Positions 51,795 through 60,644 of a DNA stretch of 64,000 nt are shown here, one piece after another; position 1 is the stretch's first letter; every line of letters begins with the position of its first letter. The stretch spans positions 36,435 through 100,434 of the forward strand of contig DASUGK010000142.1 in the NCBI GenBank assembly GCA_036274075.1, written 5' to 3'. The position numbers and the translations under genes are program-made. A model generated the notes under the pieces. The model was not told the origin of the DNA. It saw only the letters and a list, made by a program, of their open reading frames with translations, and did no database searches. The DNA comes from CADEED01 sp036274075. Its GTDB lineage: Bacteria; Pseudomonadota; Gammaproteobacteria; Steroidobacterales; Steroidobacteraceae.

Positions 51795-51819
51795 AGAGGG
51801 GTATTCGGACACCCCCTCT
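51795..51819 (-). terminator. Attenuator-like hairpin between the TonB receptor and halogenase genes
   Basis: AGAGGGG and CCCCTCT form a 7-bp stem around an 11-nt loop in the 80-bp gap. It could reduce read-through into the halogenase and SapC genes or protect the receptor mRNA end. A short TTGTT follows on the minus strand. Confidence 0.4.
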
Positions 51820-51837
51820 CCGCCGCCACGCGCTTTC

Positions 51838-54681
51838 TTACAGCCGGACGCGTGCCCCCAGCGCGTAGCGCCGCCCGTACGCGAAGACGTCCAGGAGCTG
51901 GTTGTCGAACCTGCCATGCGTGCTCAGCGTCTCGTTCGTGACGTTGAGCGCCTCGAAGTACACGTTGAACTTCTCGTTGAACTGGTAGCTCGTCGAGAAG
52001 TCGATCTGCAGGCTCGAGTTCACGAACGTCGGCTCGGCGCCGAACGCAGAGTTGTTCTGGTTCTGGCCGAACTGCAACAGGTACTCGTCACGCCAGTTGG
52101 CCGCGACACGGGCCTCGAAGCCGTACTTGTCGAAGAACGCCACCAGGTTCGCCGAGTCGGCCAGGCCCGTTACCGCGAATCCGCTCTGCGAAATGTCGGT
52201 GCGATCGTACGGCTTGTCCGTATCCACGAAGGTCGCATTCGCATTGAAGCCGAAGCCGGAATCGCCGAACACGTGCTGCCACGCGATTTCCCAGCCGTTC
52301 ACCGTCGCATCGGGACCGTTCACGCGCTGCGACACCGTGTAGATGGCGGGCAGGCCCGTGGTCGGATCGATGACGTCGTTGATGGTCTGGCGCTGCGTAC
52401 CCTGCACGATGAAGCCGCTCACGTCCTTGAGGAAGGCGTTCACCGAGAAGTACGCGTTCTGGGCGTAGTACCACTCGACCGCGAGATCGAGATTGTCGGA
52501 CAGGTAGGGCTTGAGCGCCGGGTTGCCGCCCGTCGCCGTGAGCGCGCCGACGCGTGGCAACGAGCCCACGTTCAGCACCGGCGAGAGGAAGTTGATGGCC
52601 GGGCGCGTCAGCGTGCGCGACGCATCGAACCGCAGGTGCAACTCGTCGGTTACTTCCAGCTTCGCGTCGAGGCTGGGCAGCAGGTACGAGTAGTCGCTGT
52701 CCGTGGTGATCGGCTGCGTGTCGGAGAACGTCGTGGTCAGCAGCGTCGGATCGGCAGGATTCACCGTGAGCGCCACGGGGAGCCGGCCAACGCCCGACGA
52801 AGAAACGTCCGTGCTCTCGCGACGTACGCCGGCGGTCAGGTGGAAGGGTTTGCCGCCGAGCTCGGTGTCGAAGCGGGTGCTGAGGAACACTGCCCAGGTC
52901 TTTTCCGAGATGTCCTGGATGCTGCCGGGATCGAGCGCGATGTCGAGCGAACCGCTGTAGTCGCAGCAACCGTAGTTGAAGCCCGGGATGGTCTGCGTCT
53001 GCGGATTGCCCAGGCTTTCGAGGTAGTTGTACAGGTCGTAGGGGCTGTACACCAGCAACTCCGGCGGCAGCGCGCCAGCGCCACCGAACCCGGGGATGAA
53101 GCCCGAGGTGTTGATCCGTCCCGAGTAGATCTCCGATGGGACGAGCACGCCGGAGGTACGGCCCGAGGGGGCTCCGTAGCCCGCGTAGGCCTGCCAGTAG
53201 TTGTTCGCGAACGAGTTGGTGTTCTGCAGCGTGAAGTTGTCGTCGAGATAGGAAAGCCCGAGGTCGACTTTCACGTTCTCTTCTTTCCAGGTGAACTTGA
53301 AACGCGCCTGCTTGAGGGTGTCGCTGTTCTCCTGCTTGAGCCTCACCAGCACGTGCGAGCCGATGATCGACGGGTCGAGGTATCGCGACGTGTCGCCGTT
53401 CGGTCCGTACGTGGTCATCTCTGGCAGGTGATCGGCGCTGTCGCCCACCACGCGCACGCCCATGTTGAAGCCGAGCGTGCCGCCATAACCGATGTCGGCG
53501 CCGTCGAAACCACCGCCGCTCGGATTCTGCTCGCTCTTCGCATACGACGCGTCGGCGTCGATGCTGAAGGCATCGCTGAACTCGTGCTTGAGGTTCACGC
53601 CGATCTGGTTGGTGCGGCGCTCGCGGAATTCGAAGCCGCCGTTGAGATCCATGGGCGTGCCGGCCTGGCGATAGTCGACGACGGTGCCGTTGTCATCTAG
53701 CTGCACGCTGCGCAGGTCGTTGATGCCGAACCACAGGCCGAAACCGTAGGTGCCGGTTTCGATGCGCTGGCGCGAGAAATTGTCGTCGATCGTGAGCAGC
53801 GTGGCGTCCGACGGCCGCCACTGGAACGCGATGCGGCCGTCGATGCGCTCGTCGGAGACCTGCGACTGCTCGGCGCCGAACTGCTGCTGCCACCAGCCGA
53901 CGATGGTCTTGTCCTCGGCGTCGAGATCGCCGGGGTTGCAGGTGGGCGTGAGCTGGCACGGCGCGAACATGCCGCCTTCCCAGCCCGAGACGAACACGCG
54001 GTTGGTGTCGGTATCACGCTTCGTGTAGATGACGTCGGCGAGAACACCCATCGTGTCGTCGGAGAACGTGTTGCTGAACAGCAATCCTCCGGTCGGTTGA
54101 ATCGAACTCGCCTCGTCCTGCTGGGACGCGCCGGCGCTCGCCACGAAGCGCATGCCCGGCGCATCGAACGGCTTCGGGAACGCCACGTTCACGGTCGCGC
54201 CGATCGAGCTGGCCGACAGCGTGATGTCGGGCGTCTTCATCACCGTCAGCGAGCCGACGAAGTCCGCGCCCACCGTGGTGAAGTCCACGGATCGCCCGCC
54301 CGCCGCGGTCGAGATGCGGCGCCCGTCGTACAGCGTTTCGTTGAAGTCGCCGCCGAAGCCGCGCACCGTGATGCCCTCGGGCTCGCCGCGCGTGCCGGAG
54401 CGCTGGATCGACACACCGGGAACGCGTTGCAGCGAAGCCGCGACGTTCGAGTCCGGGAACTTGCCGATGTCCTCGGACGTGATCACATCGACCACGCCGG
54501 CCGACTCGCGTTTCATGTCGAGATTTCGCTGCAGGGAGCCGATGAGTCCGGTGACGACGATTTCCTCGAGGTTCTCTCTCTTGGGTTCATCTGCCGACTG
54601 CGCGTGCAGGATCTGCGCAATAGTTAGCGCTAACAACCCGGAGGTGCCAGCGAGCGCGTGATGCGCCTTCTTCGTTCGCAT
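51838..54681 (-). CDS. TonB-dependent outer-membrane receptor, large CUT-like type
   Basis: This 947-residue receptor has a signal peptide ending near LHAQ, a TonB-box-like EEIVVTGLIGS, and a plug with SAGVVDVITSEDIGKFPDSN, which is typical of the large carbohydrate-type receptors of Caulobacter and Xanthomonas. The barrel ends in YALGARVRL. AAGGGGA precedes the ATG at 54681. The signal peptide codons hold a perfect 12-bp palindrome (54623-54634) made with rare Leu codons. It heads a transcript with the halogenase and sapC genes and is divergent from the cupin-like gene. A plant glycan ligand is likely. Confidence 0.93.
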   Translation of the reverse strand: MRTKKAHHALAGTSGLLALTIAQILHAQSADEPKRENLEEIVVTGLIGSLQRNLDMKRESAGVVDVITSEDIGKFPDSNVAASLQRVPGVSIQRSGTRGEPEGITVRGFGGDFNETLYDGRRISTAAGGRSVDFTTVGADFVGSLTVMKTPDITLSASSIGATVNVAFPKPFDAPGMRFVASAGASQQDEASSIQPTGGLLFSNTFSDDTMGVLADVIYTKRDTDTNRVFVSGWEGGMFAPCQLTPTCNPGDLDAEDKTIVGWWQQQFGAEQSQVSDERIDGRIAFQWRPSDATLLTIDDNFSRQRIETGTYGFGLWFGINDLRSVQLDDNGTVVDYRQAGTPMDLNGGFEFRERRTNQIGVNLKHEFSDAFSIDADASYAKSEQNPSGGGFDGADIGYGGTLGFNMGVRVVGDSADHLPEMTTYGPNGDTSRYLDPSIIGSHVLVRLKQENSDTLKQARFKFTWKEENVKVDLGLSYLDDNFTLQNTNSFANNYWQAYAGYGAPSGRTSGVLVPSEIYSGRINTSGFIPGFGGAGALPPELLVYSPYDLYNYLESLGNPQTQTIPGFNYGCCDYSGSLDIALDPGSIQDISEKTWAVFLSTRFDTELGGKPFHLTAGVRRESTDVSSSGVGRLPVALTVNPADPTLLTTTFSDTQPITTDSDYSYLLPSLDAKLEVTDELHLRFDASRTLTRPAINFLSPVLNVGSLPRVGALTATGGNPALKPYLSDNLDLAVEWYYAQNAYFSVNAFLKDVSGFIVQGTQRQTINDVIDPTTGLPAIYTVSQRVNGPDATVNGWEIAWQHVFGDSGFGFNANATFVDTDKPYDRTDISQSGFAVTGLADSANLVAFFDKYGFEARVAANWRDEYLLQFGQNQNNSAFGAEPTFVNSSLQIDFSTSYQFNEKFNVYFEALNVTNETLSTHGRFDNQLLDVFAYGRRYALGARVRL
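54623..54634. promoter_or_regulatory. Operator-like palindrome inside the receptor signal-peptide coding region
   Basis: GTTAGCGCTAAC is a perfect 12-bp dyad over codons 16-20 of the TonB receptor gene. On the coding strand it uses TTA and CTA leucine codons, which are rare in such GC-rich DNA. With flanks, AGTTAGCGCTAACA matches the Xanthomonas xyl-box, as I remember it (TGGTAGCGCTAACA), at 12 of 14 positions. Confidence 0.5.
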
Positions 54682-54940
54682 TTTTGAATCCCCTTCGTGA
54701 AACGCCGACGGTCGATGCAGCGACGGATGTCGCTGTCTCGTCGGCCATTGGTGTCCGCCACGAGACAGTACGCCGATGGACCGAGGCCAACCATCCGCGT
54801 ACTCGTATGTGTCGATGCCTCTTCGTGATCGGTAGGGATACGAGAAATTGCATTACTGCATATGCAAGTGACTTTTATAACGGCAATTCCGTTGCCGGGC
54901 GGCCACACCGCCGCAGGCGCTCCGGCTGTAGCATGTGCGC

Positions 54941-55963
54941 ATGCCGCAATTCGTCCCGATACCGGAACGCCGCGGAATCGACCGCGCCGCGTTCGATTCC
55001 TGGATCGCGGAATCGTCCCGGCCCATCTTGATGCCGGGCCTGGTCGCGGACTGGCCCATGGTCGGCGCCGCGCGCGAATCACCCGAAGCGCTGGCGCGGG
55101 AGATCCGCGCGCTGGATGCGGGCCTGATGCCTCACGTCATCGAAGCTCCCGCGGACGCGGGTGGCCGCATCTTCTATCGCGACGATCTTTCGGGGTTCAA
55201 TTTCACGCGGCGCCCGGCCGCGATCAGCGCGACGCTCGAGCGCCTGCTGCAGCTCGCGCATCAGCCGGACGCACCCGCGTTGTTCCTGGAGTCGGCGTCG
55301 ACGCGCTCCTACCTGCCCGGCTTCGCGCAGCGCCACCGGATGCCCCTGCTCGACGAAAAAGTCGAGCCGCGCATCTGGATCGGCAACGCGGTGAAGGTGA
55401 ACACGCACTTCGACCTCGCGCACAACATCGCCTGCGTCGCCGGCGGCCGGCGCCGCTTCACGCTGTTTCCCCCGGAGCAGATCGAGAATCTCTATCTCGC
55501 ACCGCTGGACTTCACGCCCTCGGGCGCACCCGTGAGCCTGGTGCAATTCACGGCGCCGGACCACGCACGGTTTCCGCGGTATGCCGAAGCCCTGCGCCAC
55601 GCCATGCAGGCCGAGCTCGGCCCGGGGGACGCGTTGTTCATTCCGTATGGATGGTGGCACCACGTCGAATCGCTCACGCCGTTCAACGTGCTGGTGAACT
55701 ACTGGTGGAGCGACGCTCCCGAAGCGGGGCTCCCGCATGGCGCTCTGCTGCACGCCGCTCTCACCATTCGCGACCTGCCACCGGCGCAACGCGCGGTGTG
55801 GCAGGCGCTGTTCCAGCAGCTGGTGTTCTCTGATCCGGAGACTGCGCTGGCGCATCTTCCACCCGAGCGTCGCGGACTGCTGGCCCCGCCTTCCGCCGAG
55901 CGCACGCGGAAAATCCGCGACATGCTCGCGCGTGATTTCACACGCGACATACCAAACCGATGA
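54941..55963 (+). CDS. Cupin-like (JmjC-type) oxygenase-fold protein
   Basis: This 340-residue protein is of the cupin_8 class. It shows an HxD iron motif in VNTHFDLAHNIACV and a distal histidine in IPYGWWHHVESL, with GGRRRFTLFPPEQ between. A 2-oxoglutarate and Fe(II)-dependent hydroxylase activity is the family expectation. Such genes commonly accompany SapC, halogenase and TonB receptors. The ATG at 54941 is used; GTG at 54935 is an alternative. It is divergent from the receptor by about 260 bp. Confidence 0.83.
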   Translation: MPQFVPIPERRGIDRAAFDSWIAESSRPILMPGLVADWPMVGAARESPEALAREIRALDAGLMPHVIEAPADAGGRIFYRDDLSGFNFTRRPAAISATLERLLQLAHQPDAPALFLESASTRSYLPGFAQRHRMPLLDEKVEPRIWIGNAVKVNTHFDLAHNIACVAGGRRRFTLFPPEQIENLYLAPLDFTPSGAPVSLVQFTAPDHARFPRYAEALRHAMQAELGPGDALFIPYGWWHHVESLTPFNVLVNYWWSDAPEAGLPHGALLHAALTIRDLPPAQRAVWQALFQQLVFSDPETALAHLPPERRGLLAPPSAERTRKIRDMLARDFTRDIPNR

Positions 55964-56021
55964 TGAAGCCATCACGCAGCCGGCATTGCCTGCGCGCGTA
56001 TCCCACACTAGAAAGCCATAC

Positions 56022-57575
56022 ATGAAACACAACACGCGCCGTTTGCTGGCGCACGTCACCCTGGTCTGTCTCGCCGCAGCCGCCGCAATGCCCGCCCTCG
56101 CGCTCGACGGCGAGATCCTGATCCACGATCCCTCCACCGTGATCCGGGATGGCGGCCGTTACTACACGTACGGGACTGGCAACGGCATTCCCATCCTCAC
56201 TTCGGACGACGGCTGGACCTGGCGCCGCGCGGGTTCGCTGATGTCGGCGGTGCCCGGTGGCAAGGCAGGGCCGGAAGTGCTCGCCAAGGGCGGCAACAAC
56301 ACCTGGGCGCCCGATGTCATCCAGCTGGGTGACAGGTTCTTCGTGTACTACTCCGCACCCGCAACGCAGCCGAAGTCGGCGATCGGCCTGCTCGTCGGGC
56401 GCACTCTGGATCCCGCCTCGCCGGACTACCGTTGGGAAGACGCCGGTCCGGTAGTTTGGTCGGACGGCATCGAGGACAGCAATGCAATCGATCCGGGTGT
56501 ACTGCTGGGCCCCGACGGAAAACTCTGGCTCACGTACGGTTCCTACTTCGGTTACATCCGGCTGGTCGAGCTCGACCGCAATACGGGCAAGCGCCGCTAC
56601 CCGGATCGCGCGCCCGTCGACATCGCCATCAATTCAGAAGCATCGATCCTCATCTACCGCGACGGCTGGTACTACCTGCTGGTCACGCACGGCTCCTGCT
56701 GCCAGGGCGCGAACTCGACGTACAACATCCGCATGGGCCGCTCGCGCAAGGTGACGGGCCCGTATCTCGACAACATGGGCGTCGACATGATCGAGGGCGG
56801 CGGCAAGTTGTTCGCGGCCTCGCGCGGACGTCACGTGGGACCGGGGCACTTCGGATTGCTGGATCTCGGACAGGGCGTCGAGAAATTCTCGCTGCACTAC
56901 GAGGCGGATCTCGATCGCGGCGGCGTCAGCGTGCTCGATATCCGTCCCCTGCTCTGGCGCGACGGCTGGCCCGTGGCCGGCGACAATCTCGCAGCGGGCG
57001 TGTATTCGATCGAGTCGGTGCGAACCGGCACGGTGCTCGAGCTCGCCGTGCAGGGATATCCCGTCGGCGGATTTCGTGCGCGACGCGGTGGTCCGCCAGC
57101 TGCTGGAGGTCCGCCGAATGCCGGTGCGCCGCCGCCGGGTCCACCTCCCGAGCCACGCGAAGGCCCACCGATTCCCGACCAGCAACCTGCGGATGTGGCG
57201 GCTCGCTGGCCGGCCACCAGCGACGTGCGTCTCGCACCCGCCATGCTCCAGGCCCAGCAGAAATGGCGGATCGAGCCGGCCCCGGGCGCCGGCGGCTATC
57301 CCGGCGCGCCATTTTTCCGCATCACGATCGCGGGCACGGAGCGCGCACTCACCGCCACCACCGGCGGCGAGCTCGGCGCGATGCCATTCACCGGCGCAAC
57401 GGAGCAGCTGTGGCGAATCGATCAACTCACCGATGGCAGCTATCGCATCAGCCCGAAGACGGTTCCCGGGACGACGGAGATGCTCGCGCTCTCCGCGGTC
57501 GGCAGCAGCATGCCGACGCTCGCGAAATTCGACCCTGCCAGCGACCGCCAGCGCTGGCGCCTGGAGACGCCATGA
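56022..57575 (+). CDS. Secreted GH43 endo-arabinanase-like protein with ricin-type domain
   Basis: This is a 517-residue exported enzyme. The GH43 propeller has the base Asp in LIHDPSTVIRDGG, Asp in SNAIDPGVLLGPDG and the acid Glu in AINSEASILIYRDGW. CCQGANSTYNIRMGRS is a hallmark of endo-1,5-alpha-L-arabinanases. After residue 350 comes a Pro/Gly-rich linker and a C-terminal ricin-B/CBM13-like segment (LWRIDQLTDGSYRISPK), which may bind polysaccharide. Its stop overlaps the next gene (ATGA). Arabinan degradation is likely. Confidence 0.87.
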   Translation: MKHNTRRLLAHVTLVCLAAAAAMPALALDGEILIHDPSTVIRDGGRYYTYGTGNGIPILTSDDGWTWRRAGSLMSAVPGGKAGPEVLAKGGNNTWAPDVIQLGDRFFVYYSAPATQPKSAIGLLVGRTLDPASPDYRWEDAGPVVWSDGIEDSNAIDPGVLLGPDGKLWLTYGSYFGYIRLVELDRNTGKRRYPDRAPVDIAINSEASILIYRDGWYYLLVTHGSCCQGANSTYNIRMGRSRKVTGPYLDNMGVDMIEGGGKLFAASRGRHVGPGHFGLLDLGQGVEKFSLHYEADLDRGGVSVLDIRPLLWRDGWPVAGDNLAAGVYSIESVRTGTVLELAVQGYPVGGFRARRGGPPAAGGPPNAGAPPPGPPPEPREGPPIPDQQPADVAARWPATSDVRLAPAMLQAQQKWRIEPAPGAGGYPGAPFFRITIAGTERALTATTGGELGAMPFTGATEQLWRIDQLTDGSYRISPKTVPGTTEMLALSAVGSSMPTLAKFDPASDRQRWRLETP

Positions 57576-58261
57576 AGCGTGGAGCTGCAAGACGCATCGC
57601 GCTCGCCGTTCTTTTGTCCTGTGTCGCCGGCGAGTTGTGCCTGGCGCAGGCCGCGCAGGACGCTCCGCGCGCACCCGCCGCCACTCTTGCCCGCGCGGGG
57701 ACCACGAAGATTCCCGCCGTGGACGCCCGCGGATTCATCCATCGCTGGCTGGTGCTCGAACCCGTGCCCGTCGAAGGCCGGCTGACGGAGCCGGCGGTCC
57801 AGGAGGCGATCGCGGCGGCGGCACTGCCCGAGGGTTCGCAGCCTGCCCACGGCGCCACGGTCACCATCAAGGGCGCACCGCGTGCCTGGCATGCGCTCGA
57901 TACGACTAACTACAACCTGAATCTCTATCACTTCGCGTGGGCGCTCTCCAGGCCCACGTCCAACGTGCTGTTCTGGGTCGAAACCACCATCGAAGCGCCC
58001 GAGGAACTGCAGAACGTGCGCCTCGCCATCGGCTCGAATGCCGCGTCCCGATGGTGGCTGAATGGCGTGCCGGTGATCGCACTCAACGACGACCGCCAGA
58101 GCGTCATCGACGACGGCGTGTCGAAACGCCTGTCCCTGCGCAAGGGCCGCAACGTCATCCGCGCCGCCATCGTCAACGGCGGCGGCGCCACGGACTTCTG
58201 CGCACGATTCCTCGACGAGAACGATTTGCCCATCCAGCGACTCAAGGTGATTTCCCCATGA
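57572..58261 (+). CDS. Secreted beta-sandwich protein, unknown function
   Basis: This is a 229-residue exported protein. After a signal peptide ending near CLAQA comes a domain with FIHRWLVLEPVPVEGRLTE, then a galactose-binding-like beta-sandwich (NVLFWVETTIEAPEELQNVR, SRWWLNGVPVIALNDDR, LRKGRNVIRAAIVNGGG). Similar sandwich domains occur in carbohydrate esterases and glycosidases as substrate-binding modules. No catalytic residues are evident. It overlaps the GH43 gene upstream and the alpha/beta hydrolase gene downstream by four bases each, so it is a central member of that operon. Confidence 0.7.
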   Translation: MKRGAARRIALAVLLSCVAGELCLAQAAQDAPRAPAATLARAGTTKIPAVDARGFIHRWLVLEPVPVEGRLTEPAVQEAIAAAALPEGSQPAHGATVTIKGAPRAWHALDTTNYNLNLYHFAWALSRPTSNVLFWVETTIEAPEELQNVRLAIGSNAASRWWLNGVPVIALNDDRQSVIDDGVSKRLSLRKGRNVIRAAIVNGGGATDFCARFLDENDLPIQRLKVISP

Positions 58262-59049
58262 AAACGATACGTCTCATGACGCTCCTGGCCAGCCTGGTAC
58301 TGCTGGCGGCTCCCGGCATTCACGCCGCGCAGGCCGCGCAGCCCGGCGAGAAATACACCTTCGTGCTCGTGCACGGTGCTACCGCCGGCGCCTGGGAGTG
58401 GAAGAGCACCGGCAAGTTCCTCACCGACGATGGCCACACCGTCTATCGCGCCACGCTCACCGGCCTCGGCGAACGCGAGCATCTCAACAGCACGGACGTC
58501 GACCTGCAGATGCACATCAACGACGTGGTGAACCTGATCCTGTACGAGGACCTGCACGACGTCGTGCTCACCGGCCACAGTTACGGCGGCATGGTCATCA
58601 CGGGCGTCATGGACCGGATTCCCGATCGCATCCGCCACGTGGTGTTCCTCGACGCGGCGGTGCCGGACGACGGCATGTCGCTCTGGCAACTTTTCGGCGG
58701 CACGGGCCCGCAGGATCCCGAACGGTTCAAGGACGGCTTCATGCAGGTTCCGTGGGTGAAGCCCGGTACGCCGCCACCCCACAGCGTCAAGCAATCCATC
58801 AAGTGCTTCGACCAGCCGGTGTCGTACAAGAATCCGGCGGCGCTGGCATTGCCGGTGACTTACGTCGCCTTCATTCCGAAGGACAAGACGGCGGAAGAAC
58901 GCGCGAAGACGGACAAGAGCTGGCAGCGTGCGGAAGCGCGCGGCTGGACGATCCGCACGTTCCCCGGCGGCCACGTCGCGCAGCAGGAAGATCCGCGTGG
59001 CGTCGCGACGCTGATCGAGCAGTCGGTGAACGATCGAAACAAGCGCTGA
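58258..59049 (+). CDS. Secreted alpha/beta hydrolase (HNL/esterase-like)
   Basis: This is a 263-residue exported hydrolase with a signal peptide ending near HAAQA. FVLVHGATAGAWEWK carries the oxyanion loop, GHSYGGMVI the nucleophile, and GGHVAQQEDP the catalytic histidine. This layout resembles the plant-type hydroxynitrile lyase/esterase branch, common in bacteria as esterases. With the GH43 and sandwich proteins it might remove ester groups from arabinan or xylan side chains. The stop is six bases from the convergent yjjJ-like gene. Confidence 0.85.
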   Translation: MKTIRLMTLLASLVLLAAPGIHAAQAAQPGEKYTFVLVHGATAGAWEWKSTGKFLTDDGHTVYRATLTGLGEREHLNSTDVDLQMHINDVVNLILYEDLHDVVLTGHSYGGMVITGVMDRIPDRIRHVVFLDAAVPDDGMSLWQLFGGTGPQDPERFKDGFMQVPWVKPGTPPPHSVKQSIKCFDQPVSYKNPAALALPVTYVAFIPKDKTAEERAKTDKSWQRAEARGWTIRTFPGGHVAQQEDPRGVATLIEQSVNDRNKR

Positions 59050-59055
59050 TGAAGG

Positions 59056-60441
59056 TCACGTCTCGAGGCTGCTGCCCGGTTCGGCGCGTGCATAAGCGCC
59101 GGATCCGGGCATGGCCTCCAGCTTCGCGAGATTCACGGCAGCGATGCGCCTGAACTCGCCGCTGATGCGTTCATCACCGGCACACCGACGCCAGTACTGT
59201 TCGGCGAGCACGCGCGCGCGTCCGTAGGCCCGCAAGGTATCGGCCGTCGGGCCTGCGGGATCGAAGTCACGAAGAATCAACTCGTCATGTTCGGGCGCGT
59301 ACAACATGGGCAGCATGTCGTACACCGGCGCGAGGCGGAATCGGCCGTCATAGCGGTCGTAAAACGCCAGGTTGCCGAAATGCCGGTCGGTATTGCCGAT
59401 CAGCGCGCCGAACGTGGCGAGCAGCCTCACCGTATCGACCGTGCTCTCGTCGATCCTCCGGTCGCGCGCCAGGCGAACTGACGCGGCGATCCAGTTGTCG
59501 AGCTTGCCGTAGAGCACCGAATCGATCGCAAACAGCGACGTGACACCGACGCGGCCGTCGCGGCCTGCGCGGTCGAATCGGTCCGTCTCCAGATAGGTAC
59601 GGTCCGCGAACTGCTCGATGCGCGATTGCGCGGCCACGATGTCCGCGCCGCGCAGCGTCTCGTGTGCGAGATGCTCCGCGATCAGCAAGTCCGACCAGCG
59701 CTGGCCGACCGCCGTCGTGACCGACGGAGAGAACTTGACCAGCACATGGCGTGGCTGCCCGCGCTCTTCCAGCAGCAGGGTGAACTTCGGGTGTTCGCCG
59801 TGAGCTGAAGATCCCGGCAGGCCGCCTTCCATCACTTCGTCGGCAAGACGCGGGTACCGCGCGGCGCGATCCTCCGCGCGCAGGGCGTCGCGCGTGCGTA
59901 CCGAGGCGAGATACTGATCCAGCGCGGGATCGCCTAACAAAAGGTCGCCCACGGGATCGGAACCGCGTTGCGTGAGGTATTGAAGATAGTGATCGTCGGT
60001 CCAGTCCACGACTCTCTGTGGAAGACCCAGCTCCGGATATCGGCGCGGGACGGCGCGACCGAGGAATCCCGCGGGCCGCTGGTCCTGGAGGAAGTAAGGC
60101 AATCCGTCGCTCAATCCACCCCAGTGAAAGCCTCTTGCCGTCGCGCGGAAGAAGTATTCGGCGCCGGCCAGCGCGTGCAGCGTCCCCAGCTCGTGCGGCG
60201 CGCCGTGCTCGTCGATGCGGCGTAGCGGCCAGGAGGCGCCGATGCCATCGACGGCGCGCGACATCGCATACCGGGAGCCGCGCGTGGTGCCGAGCCGGAT
60301 GACCTGCCCGCGGCTGATCAGGTCCCGCAGCAGTCGGGACACCGTGGATTGCGACTGGCCGAGGGCGCGCTCGAGCTCGGCGGAAGACGCCGTGCCTTCG
60401 GATAACCTGCGCAGGATGGATTCGGCAGCAGTGAGTGGCAT
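59056..60441 (-). CDS. yjjJ: HipA-like kinase with N-terminal winged helix (YjjJ family)
   Basis: This 461-residue protein joins a winged HTH (residues about 1-60, LERALGQSQSTVSRLLRDLI) to a HipA-type kinase fold. The kinase part shows GEHPKFTLLLEE, KFSP with the ATP lysine, and GNTDRHFGNLAF with the catalytic Asp and Asn, then YDMLPM in place of the DFG segment. HipA kinases inactivate glutamyl-tRNA synthetase. The E. coli YjjJ protein has this same fused layout. No separate hipB-like antitoxin is present, so self-regulation by the HTH is likely. Repeated TGACTA motifs lie upstream. Confidence 0.87.
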   Translation of the reverse strand: MPLTAAESILRRLSEGTASSAELERALGQSQSTVSRLLRDLISRGQVIRLGTTRGSRYAMSRAVDGIGASWPLRRIDEHGAPHELGTLHALAGAEYFFRATARGFHWGGLSDGLPYFLQDQRPAGFLGRAVPRRYPELGLPQRVVDWTDDHYLQYLTQRGSDPVGDLLLGDPALDQYLASVRTRDALRAEDRAARYPRLADEVMEGGLPGSSAHGEHPKFTLLLEERGQPRHVLVKFSPSVTTAVGQRWSDLLIAEHLAHETLRGADIVAAQSRIEQFADRTYLETDRFDRAGRDGRVGVTSLFAIDSVLYGKLDNWIAASVRLARDRRIDESTVDTVRLLATFGALIGNTDRHFGNLAFYDRYDGRFRLAPVYDMLPMLYAPEHDELILRDFDPAGPTADTLRAYGRARVLAEQYWRRCAGDERISGEFRRIAAVNLAKLEAMPGSGAYARAEPGSSLET

Positions 60442-60452
60442 GCCGGCAGGAT

Positions 60453-60550
60453 ACTAGTTTTTTGACTAGATATTTGACTATTTTTTATGACAATTATCTC
60501 AATAAAAATCAATACTTACTAACTTCCTGGCGACCTTCATGACTAGATAA
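60453..60550 (-). promoter_or_regulatory. AT-rich upstream region of yjjJ with repeated TGACTA
   Basis: TGACTA occurs at 60463-60468, 60475-60480 and 60540-60545, and ACTAG at 60453-60457. The surrounding 100 bp are strongly AT-rich against a GC-rich background. Repeats directly upstream of a gene with its own HTH domain suggest an autoregulatory operator. Confidence 0.45.
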
Positions 60551-60644
60551 GCGTCGCTTTTCCATACTGGCACGCTCCCATCGGATGACATCGCCAAATG
60601 CCTGCCCTACCGTTCGGCAACCCGTCATCAACGGAGCGGCTCGC

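Noticed and set aside
59056..60441. Classical two-gene HipBA toxin-antitoxin locus
   Set aside because: No separate hipB-like gene lies on either side, and the HTH is fused to the kinase, which fits YjjJ.
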